A stretch of DNA of 64,000 nucleotides from a virus. Shown here one piece after another: positions 44,137 through 51,440 of the stretch. The position numbers were made by a program, and so were the translations under genes. The DNA lies in the IMG/VR virus record IMGVR_UViG_3300036893_000033, positions 30,888 to 94,887 of that record; one strand, written 5' to 3'. Numbering within the stretch: position 1 is the first letter of the stretch; every line of letters begins with the position of its first letter. The notes beneath the pieces were generated by a model. That model was not told the DNA's origin. It worked only from the letters and a program-made list of their open reading frames with translations, and did no database searches.

Positions 44137-44979
44137 ATGTTCTCCCAAGTCCCCCACCACCATAGGCTGTACGCGGGAATCCTGACGGCCATCGGCTCCG
44201 TGGCGATCTATTATCTTATTCAGGTCGAGCGGGCAAACGTTAGATTTCAGGATCAGGCCACGTTAACGCTTCGGACGCTGCCGAAGACGTTTACCGATGC
44301 GGTCCACGTTGAGATGACTGGTCTGCGCGCTGATGTACTGGCAAGGGTAGACGTGGGGCTTGACGATCTTGAGAAGACCGAACAGGACGCCAATGATCGC
44401 GTGGCTAGCGGTTTGTCGATCCTCAGGCAGGCCGAGTCCGACGCCAGCGACAGACTGGAACCGATCACGAATCCCGGCACCGGCGTCACCGCAACGCTAT
44501 GGAAGCTGGAGACGGATTTCAACCAGGGGCTGAACGGGAAGGGCGGGGCGGTTCAGAGCATAGCCGAACTGAGCGGGGCGTACCAGGCCGTGCCGTCTCA
44601 GTTGGCAGCCCAGGTTCTCCCCGCATGGAAGGCTATGGAGCCGGAGTTTACGTGCAGGCGCACGCTCCCCGACGGAACCACCGCCGGGTACGGGGGGTGC
44701 TACCACGCAGCGATCACGGCCACGCTCAACGAAACCCGCAATACGCTGGCGCAAGTACAGATCGGCATGAAAACATTCCCGGAGGTAGCCGTAAACATTA
44801 AAGCCGCCACAGATGCCAGCGCCGAAGCCAGCAAGAACGCCGCCGGGGTGCTCGCAAATTTAAAGGAGAGCACCAGGCCACTCCCCCGCTGGGCGCGGAT
44901 CGGATTGGGTGTAGCCCCGCCACTGGCATCCACCGCCAGCGCGATCATCGGCGCTCTGGCCTTAATCGGCGCGCTGTAG
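44137..44979 (+). CDS. Membrane protein with long periplasmic coiled region
   Basis: A 280-residue protein: N-terminal helix (YAGILTAIGSVAIYYLI), a helical middle with many Asp/Glu/Lys, and a C-terminal hydrophobic segment (APPLASTASAIIGALALIGAL). Two Cys near 170. It starts the unit that ends with the lysozyme. A lysis or superinfection function is possible but unproven. Confidence 0.55.
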   Translation: MFSQVPHHHRLYAGILTAIGSVAIYYLIQVERANVRFQDQATLTLRTLPKTFTDAVHVEMTGLRADVLARVDVGLDDLEKTEQDANDRVASGLSILRQAESDASDRLEPITNPGTGVTATLWKLETDFNQGLNGKGGAVQSIAELSGAYQAVPSQLAAQVLPAWKAMEPEFTCRRTLPDGTTAGYGGCYHAAITATLNETRNTLAQVQIGMKTFPEVAVNIKAATDASAEASKNAAGVLANLKESTRPLPRWARIGLGVAPPLASTASAIIGALALIGAL

Positions 44980-45080
44980 CTGCGGCTGTGGCTGCGGCAG
45001 CCTGCGGCAGCCTGCGGCTGTGACTGCGGCTGTGACTGCGGCCGTGACTGCGGCCGTGACTGCGGCAGCCTGCCTTAGTA
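44976..45080 (+). repeat. Tandem GC-rich short repeats
   Basis: Imperfect tandem copies of a 12-base unit TGTGACTGCGGC and a related CTGCGGCAGC, continuing with a degenerate copy near 45105-45130. Non-coding, between two small genes; could form slipped structures or mark recombination. Confidence 0.7.
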
Positions 45081-45151
45081 CGCTACCGAGCCGATGACTG
45101 AGGTGACTGCGGTTGTGACTGCGGCGGTAGCGCGTTAACCGCAGGAAACGC

Positions 45152-45157
45152 TACACT
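45152..45157 (+). promoter_or_regulatory. TACACT -10 box, leaderless type
   Basis: TACACT followed by 6 bases and the ATG at 45164. No convincing -35. Confidence 0.35.
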
Positions 45158-45163
45158 GTACCC

Positions 45164-45466
45164 ATGTACCTCCATGCCTTAGCGGACTTCGCGGATCGCC
45201 ATAAAGAGGGGCTTGGCTTGCTCGGGATCAGCGCCGTCGTAACGATGAGACCGAAACTGCCGTGGCCTTTCTGTCGGGTGGAGGCGCTTGAGTGGTGCTA
45301 CGAGTGGATGCGTGAGGCTCTGTTGACGTTACTCAGCTTCAAAGGTCCCCTGCCGCATGGCGCAATGGCGCAGTCTTCGGAGCACACCAGCACAGATGCG
45401 GCGGGAAACAGGGAAACGTCTAAGGAGTCGTCTTCGACGGGCGCAGCGACACCGCCGGTCGCTTAG
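45164..45466 (+). CDS. Hypothetical amphipathic protein
   Basis: A 100-residue protein. The first 65 residues are well structured (LGLLGISAVVTMRPKLPWPFCRVEALEWCYEWMREALLTLLS) and the tail is Ser/Thr/Pro-rich and disordered. Such proteins occur beside lysis genes, but no family is assigned. Confidence 0.55.
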   Translation: MYLHALADFADRHKEGLGLLGISAVVTMRPKLPWPFCRVEALEWCYEWMREALLTLLSFKGPLPHGAMAQSSEHTSTDAAGNRETSKESSSTGAATPPVA

Positions 45467-45559
45467 GGCATTGGGGTTCGTGCTTCCGGCGTTCGCGATC
45501 GCCCATGGGTTTCCTGCAAAATGTGCATGGCGCAAGGCTTTTTGGCCGACCCGTCATGC

Positions 45560-45588
45560 TTGACATTGTGACACAAAAATACTACCAT
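45560..45588 (+). promoter_or_regulatory. Promoter and inverted-repeat leader before 45730 gene
   Basis: TTGACA (45560-45565), 17-base spacer and TACCAT (45583-45588). Downstream, GAATCTGGA (45614-45622) and TCCAGATTC (45641-45649) form a perfect 9-base stem in the predicted 130-base leader. Confidence 0.5.
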
Positions 45589-45729
45589 TCATCGTGCCCT
45601 ATTTCTGCAAGCGGAATCTGGAAAGCTCGCCAAGCTCTAATCCAGATTCTGCCTTTCAGTCTCTGAATCCAAGATCGCTGCTGAACGAACACTCTGCCCC
45701 TGCGGGCGCCCAAAGGAACCCAACCCAGA

Positions 45730-46107
45730 ATGACATGGCTACACAATCTGCTTTCCAAAATTGAAAATTTACTCGGCAAAACATCCCCGAAAATCGAAGC
45801 GGTCGCTCAGGAGATCGAATCCCTGCTGCCAGCCGCCCTTGGCATCGTTAACGACATCAACGCAATCGCCCCCAACAAGACGCTGACTGAGTTGAACGCG
45901 GTGGCGACGAAATACGCTTTGCCTGGGATAACCGCGCTGGCCGAAGGCCAGACGGCCGGCAACGTGGCGTTGAACCTGGGAACCCAGATCCTCGCAAAAA
46001 ACCACGCACCGACAGCGGATACTTCGCTGCTGAATACCGTCATCCAACTGGCGGTGACAGCAGCAAACGCGACCGCGCCCGCTCCGACCACATCCCCCGC
46101 CGCTTAA
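45730..46107 (+). CDS. Hypothetical helical phage protein
   Basis: A 125-residue all-helical protein (KIEAVAQEIESLLPAALGIVND, ALPGITALAEGQ). Size and style match small phage proteins found near holin/lysin genes. No hydrophobic membrane helix. Function unknown. Confidence 0.5.
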   Translation: MTWLHNLLSKIENLLGKTSPKIEAVAQEIESLLPAALGIVNDINAIAPNKTLTELNAVATKYALPGITALAEGQTAGNVALNLGTQILAKNHAPTADTSLLNTVIQLAVTAANATAPAPTTSPAA

Positions 46108-46173
46108 CCGCGCGGCATGCGTTAAGTCGAGACCGCCCCATTCGGAGCAATCCGCTTGGGGCATTTTCTGCGT

Positions 46174-46179
46174 TAAAAT
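46174..46179 (+). promoter_or_regulatory. TAAAAT -10 box, leaderless type
   Basis: GCGTTAAAATA with TAAAAT ending 6 bases before the ATG at 46186, identical in layout to the boxes at 29713 and 44125. Confidence 0.4.
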
Positions 46180-46185
46180 AAAACC

Positions 46186-46719
46186 ATGCAACACCCCACG
46201 AGCAACCGCATATCTCTGATCCTTCTGGCCGCTGGCCTTGCCATGGCGGCCATGTACATTTGCTTTTCGCCTCCGATGGCGGTGGCGCAGGGCAATCGCG
46301 TGGGGCCGGAGAGCGCATATCCGCCAGCGTCCGTACCGGGTTTTCCGAACCCAGACGTAACGCAGGAAAATATCAGTTCAACCGTCTGTAGGGCTGGCTG
46401 GACGAAGACGATCCGACCTCCAGGGGCGTACACAAATAAACTCAAGGCCCAGCAGATGGTGGCGCTCCACCTCCCCGGAAAGCCATCCGAATACGAAGAG
46501 GACCATTTTTTGAGCCTGGAAATTTCTGGTCACCCAACGGACCCGCGCAACCTGTGGCCACAAAGCTACAGCGGGCAATACGGAGCGCGGGTCAAAGACC
46601 AGGTAGAGGACAAAATGAAGCGCGAACTGTGCGCTGGAACGATGACCCTAAAGCAGGTTCAGGATTGCATAATCTCCGACTGGATCGCGTGTGGCAGGGC
46701 GCACGGTGCCATCAAATAA
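46186..46719 (+). CDS. Secreted HNH-like nuclease
   Basis: A 177-residue protein. Signal peptide to about residue 35 (LILLAAGLAMAAMYIC...MAVAQ). The C-terminal half has the HNH-type core: YEEDHFLSLEISGH with Asp106-His107 and DPRNLWPQ with Asn122, then a helix (KDQVEDKMKRELCAG). The third metal ligand is not certain. A periplasmic or released nuclease just before the lysozyme would act on host DNA at or after lysis, or on incoming DNA. Confidence 0.65.
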   Translation: MQHPTSNRISLILLAAGLAMAAMYICFSPPMAVAQGNRVGPESAYPPASVPGFPNPDVTQENISSTVCRAGWTKTIRPPGAYTNKLKAQQMVALHLPGKPSEYEEDHFLSLEISGHPTDPRNLWPQSYSGQYGARVKDQVEDKMKRELCAGTMTLKQVQDCIISDWIACGRAHGAIK

Positions 46720-46723
46720 TGCC

Positions 46724-46996
46724 GTGACCCGCCGCCAGCAAGCCATAGACGCCGCCATCCTGGCACTGAGGTGCGAACCGGAAAACGCACGGGAAATGCT
46801 GACGAAGCTGATTGAAGATGCGGAGCGGGGCAAGCTGAAGGAGTCTTTCCCGGTGCATATCGTGGGGTATAATATCGACAGAACCGTAGAGGCTTTCGGA
46901 ACCGCTATCCAGCGCGGCGCGGCGCATACGTTCGCACCTCCGCATGGTGGCGGAAACTGCACCATTTGCGCTTTGCCGGAGGGCGATCACTCGTGA
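46724..46996 (+). CDS. Small protein with Cys/His end
   Basis: Ninety residues from GTG (in-frame upstream codons overlap the nuclease). Helical first half (RQQAIDAAILALRCEPENAREML), and an end with HTFAPPHGGGNCTICALPEGDH that could bind zinc. Its stop overlaps the lysozyme GTG. Confidence 0.45.
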   Translation: MTRRQQAIDAAILALRCEPENAREMLTKLIEDAERGKLKESFPVHIVGYNIDRTVEAFGTAIQRGAAHTFAPPHGGGNCTICALPEGDHS

Positions 46997-47535
46997 CTCT
47001 GATAGAGTCCTGCATTGCGTTTACTGGGCGGCAGGAGGGATTCTGCGCATGGCCATACTTAGACACGGAGTCCAACGTGACCATCGGCTTCGGCATTATG
47101 TGCCCTACCGCCGTGGCGCTCGCCAATCTGTTTGGTCTCACGTCACCCGCCGACATCGCGCCCATCGCAGAGCAGTTCAGCGCGGTGAAGTCCAGCGAAC
47201 CGGGTAAGTGCTCGGGATATTACGAGCAGTTCAGTAAAATTCGAATGCCACTCGACCGCGCACAGGAAATTATGGCGCAGCGCCTGGGTTCTTCCATAAC
47301 TCAGTGCCGTAAGCGTATCCCCGAATTCGACGCGCTGCCGATTCCGGTCGCCACCGCCGCCGTTGACATCGACTACAACGTCAAAGGCGGTATCGGCAGC
47401 TTCCCCTCCTTCTGCGCCGCTGTCGCGCGGGGAGACTGGGCCGCCGCTGCCGTGGAGAGTGACCGACCGCAGTTACCAAAGCGGTCGGCGGATACCAGGG
47501 CGCTGATACTTTCGGTGGCTAACGCGGTCTCGTAA
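46993..47535 (+). CDS. GH24-type lysozyme (endolysin)
   Basis: A 180-residue muramidase that cuts peptidoglycan for lysis. Glu15, Asp24 and Thr30 (RQEGFCAWPYLDTESNVTIGFG) have the same spacing (9 and 6) as the T4 lysozyme Glu-Asp-Thr triad. The rest follows the family (ALPIPVATAAVDIDYNVKGG, DRPQLPKRSADTRALI). GTG start chosen from the four-base overlap with the previous gene. Six Cys are unusual and suggest disulfides. Confidence 0.85.
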   Translation: MTLIESCIAFTGRQEGFCAWPYLDTESNVTIGFGIMCPTAVALANLFGLTSPADIAPIAEQFSAVKSSEPGKCSGYYEQFSKIRMPLDRAQEIMAQRLGSSITQCRKRIPEFDALPIPVATAAVDIDYNVKGGIGSFPSFCAAVARGDWAAAAVESDRPQLPKRSADTRALILSVANAVS

Positions 47536-47564
47536 AGTAGGGGAATTATACATGTGAGAACAAA

Positions 47565-47683
47565 TCACCTCTTTCGCTCCTCGTCAAAAGCGAGAATCGC
47601 CGCTTGAATGCCAGCGGTCCATCCTTTTTCCCACTGGCCCTGCGACCAGATAGCTGATCACTTTCCCGCGCCACCAAAAACCG
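47565..47683 (-). pseudogene. Remnant of gene cut by the IS element (3' part)
   Basis: Antisense sequence reads WSQGQWEKGWTAGIQAAI and LAFDEERKR to a TGA, protein-like but with an in-frame stop just upstream. It abuts the left end of the IS. Together with a start at the right flank it may be one disrupted gene. Confidence 0.3.
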
Positions 47684-47703
47684 GGTAGTGGGTCAGTTTG
47701 AAA
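47684..47703 (+). repeat. IS left inverted repeat
   Basis: Twenty-base terminal repeat beginning GGTAGTGGGTC, exact complement of the right end. Confidence 0.9.
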
Positions 47704-47713
47704 TTTCTTTCTA

Positions 47714-47741
47714 TTGACGTTCCGTCCCCAGTTGGGATAAT
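47714..47741 (+). promoter_or_regulatory. Promoter at IS left end
   Basis: TTGACG (47714-47719), 16-base spacer, GATAAT (47736-47741), 10 bases before the ATG at 47752. It would drive the passenger genes. Confidence 0.5.
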
Positions 47742-47751
47742 GGGTTCACGT

Positions 47752-48006
47752 ATGCCTGACCGCTCAAAAACACGCCCGCGAGACCCGAACGAACTTGGAT
47801 TCCGCATCATTCAGGAAGCCACTGGCCAGATTCCAAAGTACGACCCGCGCGAGGACAAGCCAGCAGATCCAGCAAAGAATCCCCACGCCGTTGCGTTAGG
47901 TCGTCTCGGCGGCCTCAAGGGCGGCGCGGCGCGGGCGGCGGCACTTTCGCCACGTAAACGGTCGCAGATTGCCGCTAAGGCGGCGGCTAAGCGGTGGGGA
48001 AAGTAG
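47752..48006 (+). CDS. Basic Ala/Lys/Gly passenger protein
   Basis: An 84-residue protein, start chosen downstream of the promoter. The end (AVALGRLGGLKGGAARAAAL followed by a Ser-Pro-Arg-Lys helix) is a recurring small bacterial motif, histone-tail-like and possibly nucleic-acid binding. First gene inside the IS. Confidence 0.55.
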   Translation: MPDRSKTRPRDPNELGFRIIQEATGQIPKYDPREDKPADPAKNPHAVALGRLGGLKGGAARAAALSPRKRSQIAAKAAAKRWGK

Positions 48007-48014
48007 CCGTATTT

Positions 48015-48233
48015 ATGACTGACGAACAATGGCAAGCGATGAAGGAATTTGTTCGAGCCTATCATAGATTACACACAGACCACATGCTGCTCACCGGTAT
48101 GCTGGCATTTAGCCAACATACCGGGAAACCTCCGGAGGACTGGTTGTCGCAACTGAAGGTGCTCCGTGAGCTTCCGGGACACCGTAAGTCAAGCCAAGAA
48201 ATAAAAGAACTTCTCGCTGGAGTTGAGCGATAG
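48015..48233 (+). CDS. IS passenger protein, unknown
   Basis: Seventy-two helical residues (EQWQAMKEFVRAYHRLHTDH, LRELPGHRKSSQEIKELLAG). Follows the basic passenger gene by 8 bases and is probably cotranscribed. Confidence 0.45.
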   Translation: MTDEQWQAMKEFVRAYHRLHTDHMLLTGMLAFSQHTGKPPEDWLSQLKVLRELPGHRKSSQEIKELLAGVER

Positions 48234-48493
48234 AGGACCGATAGTCGGCTAACTTGGCTTCTAAATAATCTTCCGAAATCTGGCCTGATTCAGTAGCTGG
48301 CATCCTACATGACCTTTCATGCTTGAGTAGACGCTCGATACACCTTCGGCGTAAACTCAGCTTGAACGGTCCCTTTGCGGTGTGTCACCACTGCGCTTGG
48401 GCCAAGGCTGAGCGGATTTTCCAGATTCCATCGGACGCCCCATGCGCCCGCGTACAGCCCCACTGTGCAATTCCAGTTTACAGGAGAATGCGC

Positions 48494-48721
48494 ATGGAAA
48501 ATTACTACGGCCCCGGCGATCCGATGTTTGATCGTTTTTCGGCAGTCATCAGTGCCGGGGCGAAAAACCAAACTCGCGACGAATTGCGTCAGCGACTTGA
48601 TGAGATTTATCCCCGATCTCAACCCGACACATCGTCATCTGATCGTCTGACGCAGCGCCAGCACGCTTCAGCGCAAGCTGAAGCGCCTGAACCTCAATCT
48701 CCAGCTTCGCAAGGTATTTGA
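48494..48721 (+). CDS. Possible IS passenger protein
   Basis: Seventy-five residues from an ATG with AGGAG eight bases before. Structured start (YYGPGDPMFDRFSAVISAGA), Ser/Gln/Pro-rich end. A protein-like frame on the other strand (48549-48767) overlaps it; at most one is likely real. Confidence 0.3.
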   Translation: MENYYGPGDPMFDRFSAVISAGAKNQTRDELRQRLDEIYPRSQPDTSSSDRLTQRQHASAQAEAPEPQSPASQGI

Positions 48722-48767
48722 TAACATCATCGCGGAATTTTTCAAATTCAGGAGGTGTTGTGGGCAT
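48549..48767 (-). CDS. Possible coiled-coil protein antisense in IS
   Basis: Seventy-two residues with a plausible coiled coil (FEKFRDDVIKYLAKLEIEVQ). Competes with the plus-strand frame at 48494-48721. Confidence 0.3.
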   Translation of the reverse strand: MPTTPPEFEKFRDDVIKYLAKLEIEVQALQLALKRAGAASDDQMTMCRVEIGDKSHQVADAIRREFGFSPRH

Positions 48768-48813
48768 TCGGTGATTCTATCGCGCTCCGCCCTGAGTTTT
48801 TCTTTTTTTCTAC

Positions 48814-48842
48814 TTGACTTATAATGCTTGACCGCTTATACT
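48814..48842 (+). promoter_or_regulatory. Transposase promoter
   Basis: TTGACT (48814-48819), 17-base spacer, TATACT (48837-48842), then 6 bases to the ATG at 48849: a leaderless start. Confidence 0.7.
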
Positions 48843-48848
48843 TGAGAT

Positions 48849-49673
48849 ATGAACAAGCTCGACACGGCCAAGCGAACACAGATCGTCAAATGCCTGGTTG
48901 ACGGCGTTTCCATTCGTGGCACCGTCCGCATTACTGGCGCATCGAAGAACACGATTGCGAAACTCCTGGTGGAGTTGGGCGCGGCGTGCTCCGAATACCT
49001 CGACAGGACGCTAGTGAATCTCAAAAGCAAGCGGATTCAGTGCGATGAAATATGGTCGTTCGTAGCAGCCAAAGAGAAGAACGTTACCCCTAAAATGGCG
49101 GCGGCAAAGTTCTGCGGTGACGCCTGAACCTGGGTAGCAATTGACGCCGACTCAAAGCTTATCTGCTCCTGGCTGATCGGCAAACGGGACGCGGGGTGCG
49201 CGACGGCATTCATTCAGGACTTAGCGGGACGCCTCAAGAATCGCGTGCAACTCACCACCGATGGCCTCAAGCTCTATCTCAACGCGGTTGCCGATGGGTT
49301 CGACGGAGACATCGACTACGCCATGCTGGTGAAGGTATACGGAACCGACCGTGAAGGCGAGAAGCGGTATAGCCCCGCTACATGCCTTGGCTGCGAGACC
49401 CACACGATCAAGGGCAACCCCGACCCTGCGCACATAAACACCAGCTACATTGAACGCCAGAACCTCACGATGCGCATGTCGATGCGCCGCTTTACCCGGC
49501 TAACGAATGCTTTTTCAAAGAAGCTTGAGAACCACATTGCGACCGTGGCGATCCACACGATGTATTACAACTTCGTGCGCATCCACCAAACGTTGCGGGT
49601 TACTCCAGCCATGGCGGCCGGCGTTACTGATCGGCTGTGGGCGGTGGAGGATCTGGTGGAGCTACTGGATTGA
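48849..49673 (+). pseudogene. IS1-type transposase with in-frame TGA
   Basis: An N-terminal helix-turn-helix (RTQIVKCLVDGVSIRGTVRIT), a Q-C-DEIWSF strand with catalytic Asp, then TGA at 49125-49127, then TWVAIDADSKLICSW, LTTDGLKLY with the second Asp, and SYIERQNLTMRMSMRR with the Glu/N-R motif. Related enzymes have Trp at the TGA position, so TGG became TGA. Both halves are otherwise intact and in frame, so loss is recent. Confidence 0.85.
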
Positions 49674-50373
49674 GCGGGTCCGGTAATTCCCAGATGTACT
49701 GAAGACCGTATTGCCCGCGTGCTTGTTCCAGCTGCCTTAGTCCCTCAAAGCCTACGCTAACTGCCGACACATCCTCCGGCCCAGACCCAACTACAGGGGG
49801 TGAAATAACTATCAGTTTTGTGTCGGTACCTACGCCGACATTTTTCTCACTGTACTTTTTCGCCTCATAGACCACATACAAGGCCTGTTTCAGGGAATCC
49901 CTCGGCGTACAATCTCGCGCGTTCAGGAATACCGCAGCTATGGCCCCGCCACTGCCAACGGTCGCGAAAGACTGATTGAAGTAGACTGACGGCTTTGTTG
50001 TGCTGCCGATGCTGACACCGCTTATTACGGGCACTGCGCCGATGAAGCCACAGGCGAGAATATCTACCGCTGCGTCCTTCCTGTACATCGGGCTGCCAAT
50101 AAATGAGTTTCCGGCATTCATCAGTAATTCAAATACTCGTCCACGGTCCGACGGCGCTCCGTTAGCCAGGAATTCTGACTTTATCCAGCCGTGGAGCTCT
50201 TTGGCTCTTACCCAGTCGCCCGACATCATATCTACCCAGCCGAAAGCGAGTTTTCCTATCTTTCGGTTTCCGTCGCTTGATCCCGCATACGAGCCATCCA
50301 GTTTCGTGTCCGCACAGAGGACTATCTTCGGATCAGATATTTCCTGGCAAATCGCTGCGATGCAAACCGTCAC
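49624..50373 (-). CDS. Proteasome-like Ntn hydrolase, IS passenger
   Basis: A 249-residue protein. GTG at 50373 is chosen over the longer frame: it gives Thr directly after the initiator Met (MTVCIAAICQ), as needed for an N-terminal nucleophile, and has GGAAAG nine bases upstream. VLCADTKLDG supplies the conserved Asp, and SFATVGSGGAIAAVFL the Gly-rich turn. The tail is Pro-rich. Its end overlaps the transposase end by 50 bases on the other strand. Substrate unknown. Confidence 0.65.
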   Translation of the reverse strand: MTVCIAAICQEISDPKIVLCADTKLDGSYAGSSDGNRKIGKLAFGWVDMMSGDWVRAKELHGWIKSEFLANGAPSDRGRVFELLMNAGNSFIGSPMYRKDAAVDILACGFIGAVPVISGVSIGSTTKPSVYFNQSFATVGSGGAIAAVFLNARDCTPRDSLKQALYVVYEAKKYSEKNVGVGTDTKLIVISPPVVGSGPEDVSAVSVGFEGLRQLEQARGQYGLQYIWELPDPLNPVAPPDPPPPTADQ

Positions 50374-50555
50374 TGGGTTCCGCTTTCCATTGGGCTTGGG
50401 CACAGGATATCGTACTTGCTTGAGCGGTCCGCGCGAGGGTGCCGGGCGTTGCAGAATCGGATGCCAGGTGGGCTGGATGTTTACCTCTCGATAGTGGCGC
50501 GGTTGATGTATACTTGCGGGTTCTGTAGCTGTTCGCATTTGTCAATCCCCCTGTT

Positions 50556-50575
50556 TTTCAAACTGACCCACTACC
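50556..50575 (-). repeat. IS right inverted repeat
   Basis: Exact inverted copy of the left 20-base end. Confidence 0.9.
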
Positions 50576-50610
50576 GGAAATCCGGGCATGCAGGAAGGGA
50601 TGTTGATCAC
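50576..50610 (-). pseudogene. 5' fragment of gene cut by the IS
   Basis: A GTG start overlapping the previous stop (GTGA) and 11 codons (INIPSCMPGF) run directly into the IS end. It is probably the front of the gene whose rear is left of the element. Confidence 0.35.
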
Positions 50611-50888
50611 GACCTATATCCCCTCGGAAGGTTATCCGTCCCCTGCTTCCACCCCGATCCACCGCACTCCACGCAGGCTACCAGCGTAGTCCCTCCAGTC
50701 CCATCGCAACCCGCGCATTTATTCTCCACAGAACGGGACTTACCGCAGTAGCAGGATTTTACCTTGGCCCGCCCACGGGCGCTGACAAAAACCTGCGGAT
50801 GGTTGCTGGCGGCGCAGCGCAGGTATTTCGCCTGGGTGATACTGGCGTAGCGGTTGGTTGTGGCGGCAAGGCTCATCGGGCTGCTCAT
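50607..50888 (-). CDS. DnaJ-type zinc-finger protein
   Basis: A 93-residue protein. CAGCDGTGG and CVECGGSGW are CxxCxGxG knuckles as in the DnaJ cysteine-rich domain, preceded by CYCGKS. No J domain. Small proteins of this kind often bind zinc and assist folding or nucleic-acid contact. It is second in a leftward unit led by the ribbon-helix-helix gene (ATGA overlap). Confidence 0.6.
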   Translation of the reverse strand: MSSPMSLAATTNRYASITQAKYLRCAASNHPQVFVSARGRAKVKSCYCGKSRSVENKCAGCDGTGGTTLVACVECGGSGWKQGTDNLPRGYRS

Positions 50889-51076
50889 CGGGTCACCCTC
50901 GCTCGTCTGCGGTCGCCCAGTTCCTCGCGGGCCACGAAGTGCTCGATGGATCTCGCGGCAAATTCTCCCACGCGGTATCCCTTAGCAACGCACAGCGCCC
51001 TGAGTCTCTTGTGGAGCGGGCACGGTATGTTTACCACGCTCTTGTTTACCACGCTCTTTGGTGTTTTTTCAGGCAT
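50885..51076 (-). CDS. Ribbon-helix-helix-like regulator of the divergent switch
   Basis: A 63-residue protein; start chosen at MPEKTPKS, 10 bases after a TATGAT box. VVNIPCPLHKRLRALCVAKGYRVGEFAARSIEHFV gives strand, helix, turn, helix as in Arc-like repressors. It is transcribed leftward from the promoter pair at 51087-51128 and may repress both directions. Confidence 0.55.
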   Translation of the reverse strand: MPEKTPKSVVNKSVVNIPCPLHKRLRALCVAKGYRVGEFAARSIEHFVAREELGDRRRARVTR

Positions 51077-51086
51077 CCTGTGTGTC

Positions 51087-51151
51087 ATCATAAAACAATC
51101 CACTGGGAAAAGCAAATAAATATTGACACCGCTCCGCTGTTTCGTTTACCA
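51087..51151. promoter_or_regulatory. Divergent promoter pair (early switch)
   Basis: Leftward: TTGCTT (51110-51115, complement), 17-base spacer, TATGAT (51087-51092). Rightward: TTGACA (51123-51128), 17-base spacer, TTACCA (51146-51151), 7 bases before the ATG at 51159. The two -35 boxes are 7 bases apart, so one bound repressor could block both. Confidence 0.65.
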
Positions 51152-51158
51152 TCGTTCC

Positions 51159-51440
51159 ATGCCCGAACAATCAAGGGAGCTCTCCAGGCTTTCCACCGCC
51201 GAAGCGCTGCCGATCATCCGCAGGCTAACAAAGGTCCAGCGGGAGGTGTTTTCGCGTATCTGCGTTAACGATGAATCGTACCTGGCGAAGCAAACCGCGC
51301 TGGCGCTTCAACGCAAGGGTTTGATCAAGTACGGAATCGTCCCGCGAGGGCTCAGCCTGTACCGCGCCGAAGTGGCCAGCGCCGCTGTGCATATTGCGTG
51401 GTGCGAGTGGTGTGAGGAAGCCTTAAGGGAGGAAGCGTGA
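51159..51440 (+). CDS. Probable winged-helix small regulator
   Basis: A 93-residue protein from the first ATG after the rightward promoter. TKVQREVFSRICVNDESYLAKQTALALQRKGLIKY reads like a winged helix (recognition helix plus wing). Cys and Glu rich C-terminus. It heads the recombination operon and couples to the exonuclease by GTGA. Confidence 0.45.
   Translation: MPEQSRELSRLSTAEALPIIRRLTKVQREVFSRICVNDESYLAKQTALALQRKGLIKYGIVPRGLSLYRAEVASAAVHIAWCEWCEEALREEA

Larger units (their letters stand above)
47684..50575 (+). mobile_element. IS1-like element with passenger genes
   Basis: A 2892-bp element. Both ends are GGTAGTGGGTCAGTTTGAAA in inverted orientation (47684-47703 and 50556-50575), 20 of 20 identical. 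Inside lie a broken IS1-type transposase, two or three small plus-strand genes and a minus-strand proteasome-like protein. A possible worn 9-base target duplication, CAAAAACCG at left and GGAAATCCG at right, matches in 6 of 9. It separates the lysis unit from the early region. Element size is well above the usual 0.8 kb of IS1 because of passengers. Confidence 0.82.

Noticed and set aside
48109-48303. Antisense 64-codon frame in the IS
   Set aside because: Overlaps the better supported 48015-48233 gene; helical look is a mirror effect and no ribosome site or promoter was found.
42568-49127. Stop-codon reassignment (TAG=Gln or TGA=Trp) across the phage
   Set aside because: TAG and TGA serve as plausible terminal stops for many overlapping genes; only two anomalous in-frame stops are seen, better explained as mutations or local readthrough.
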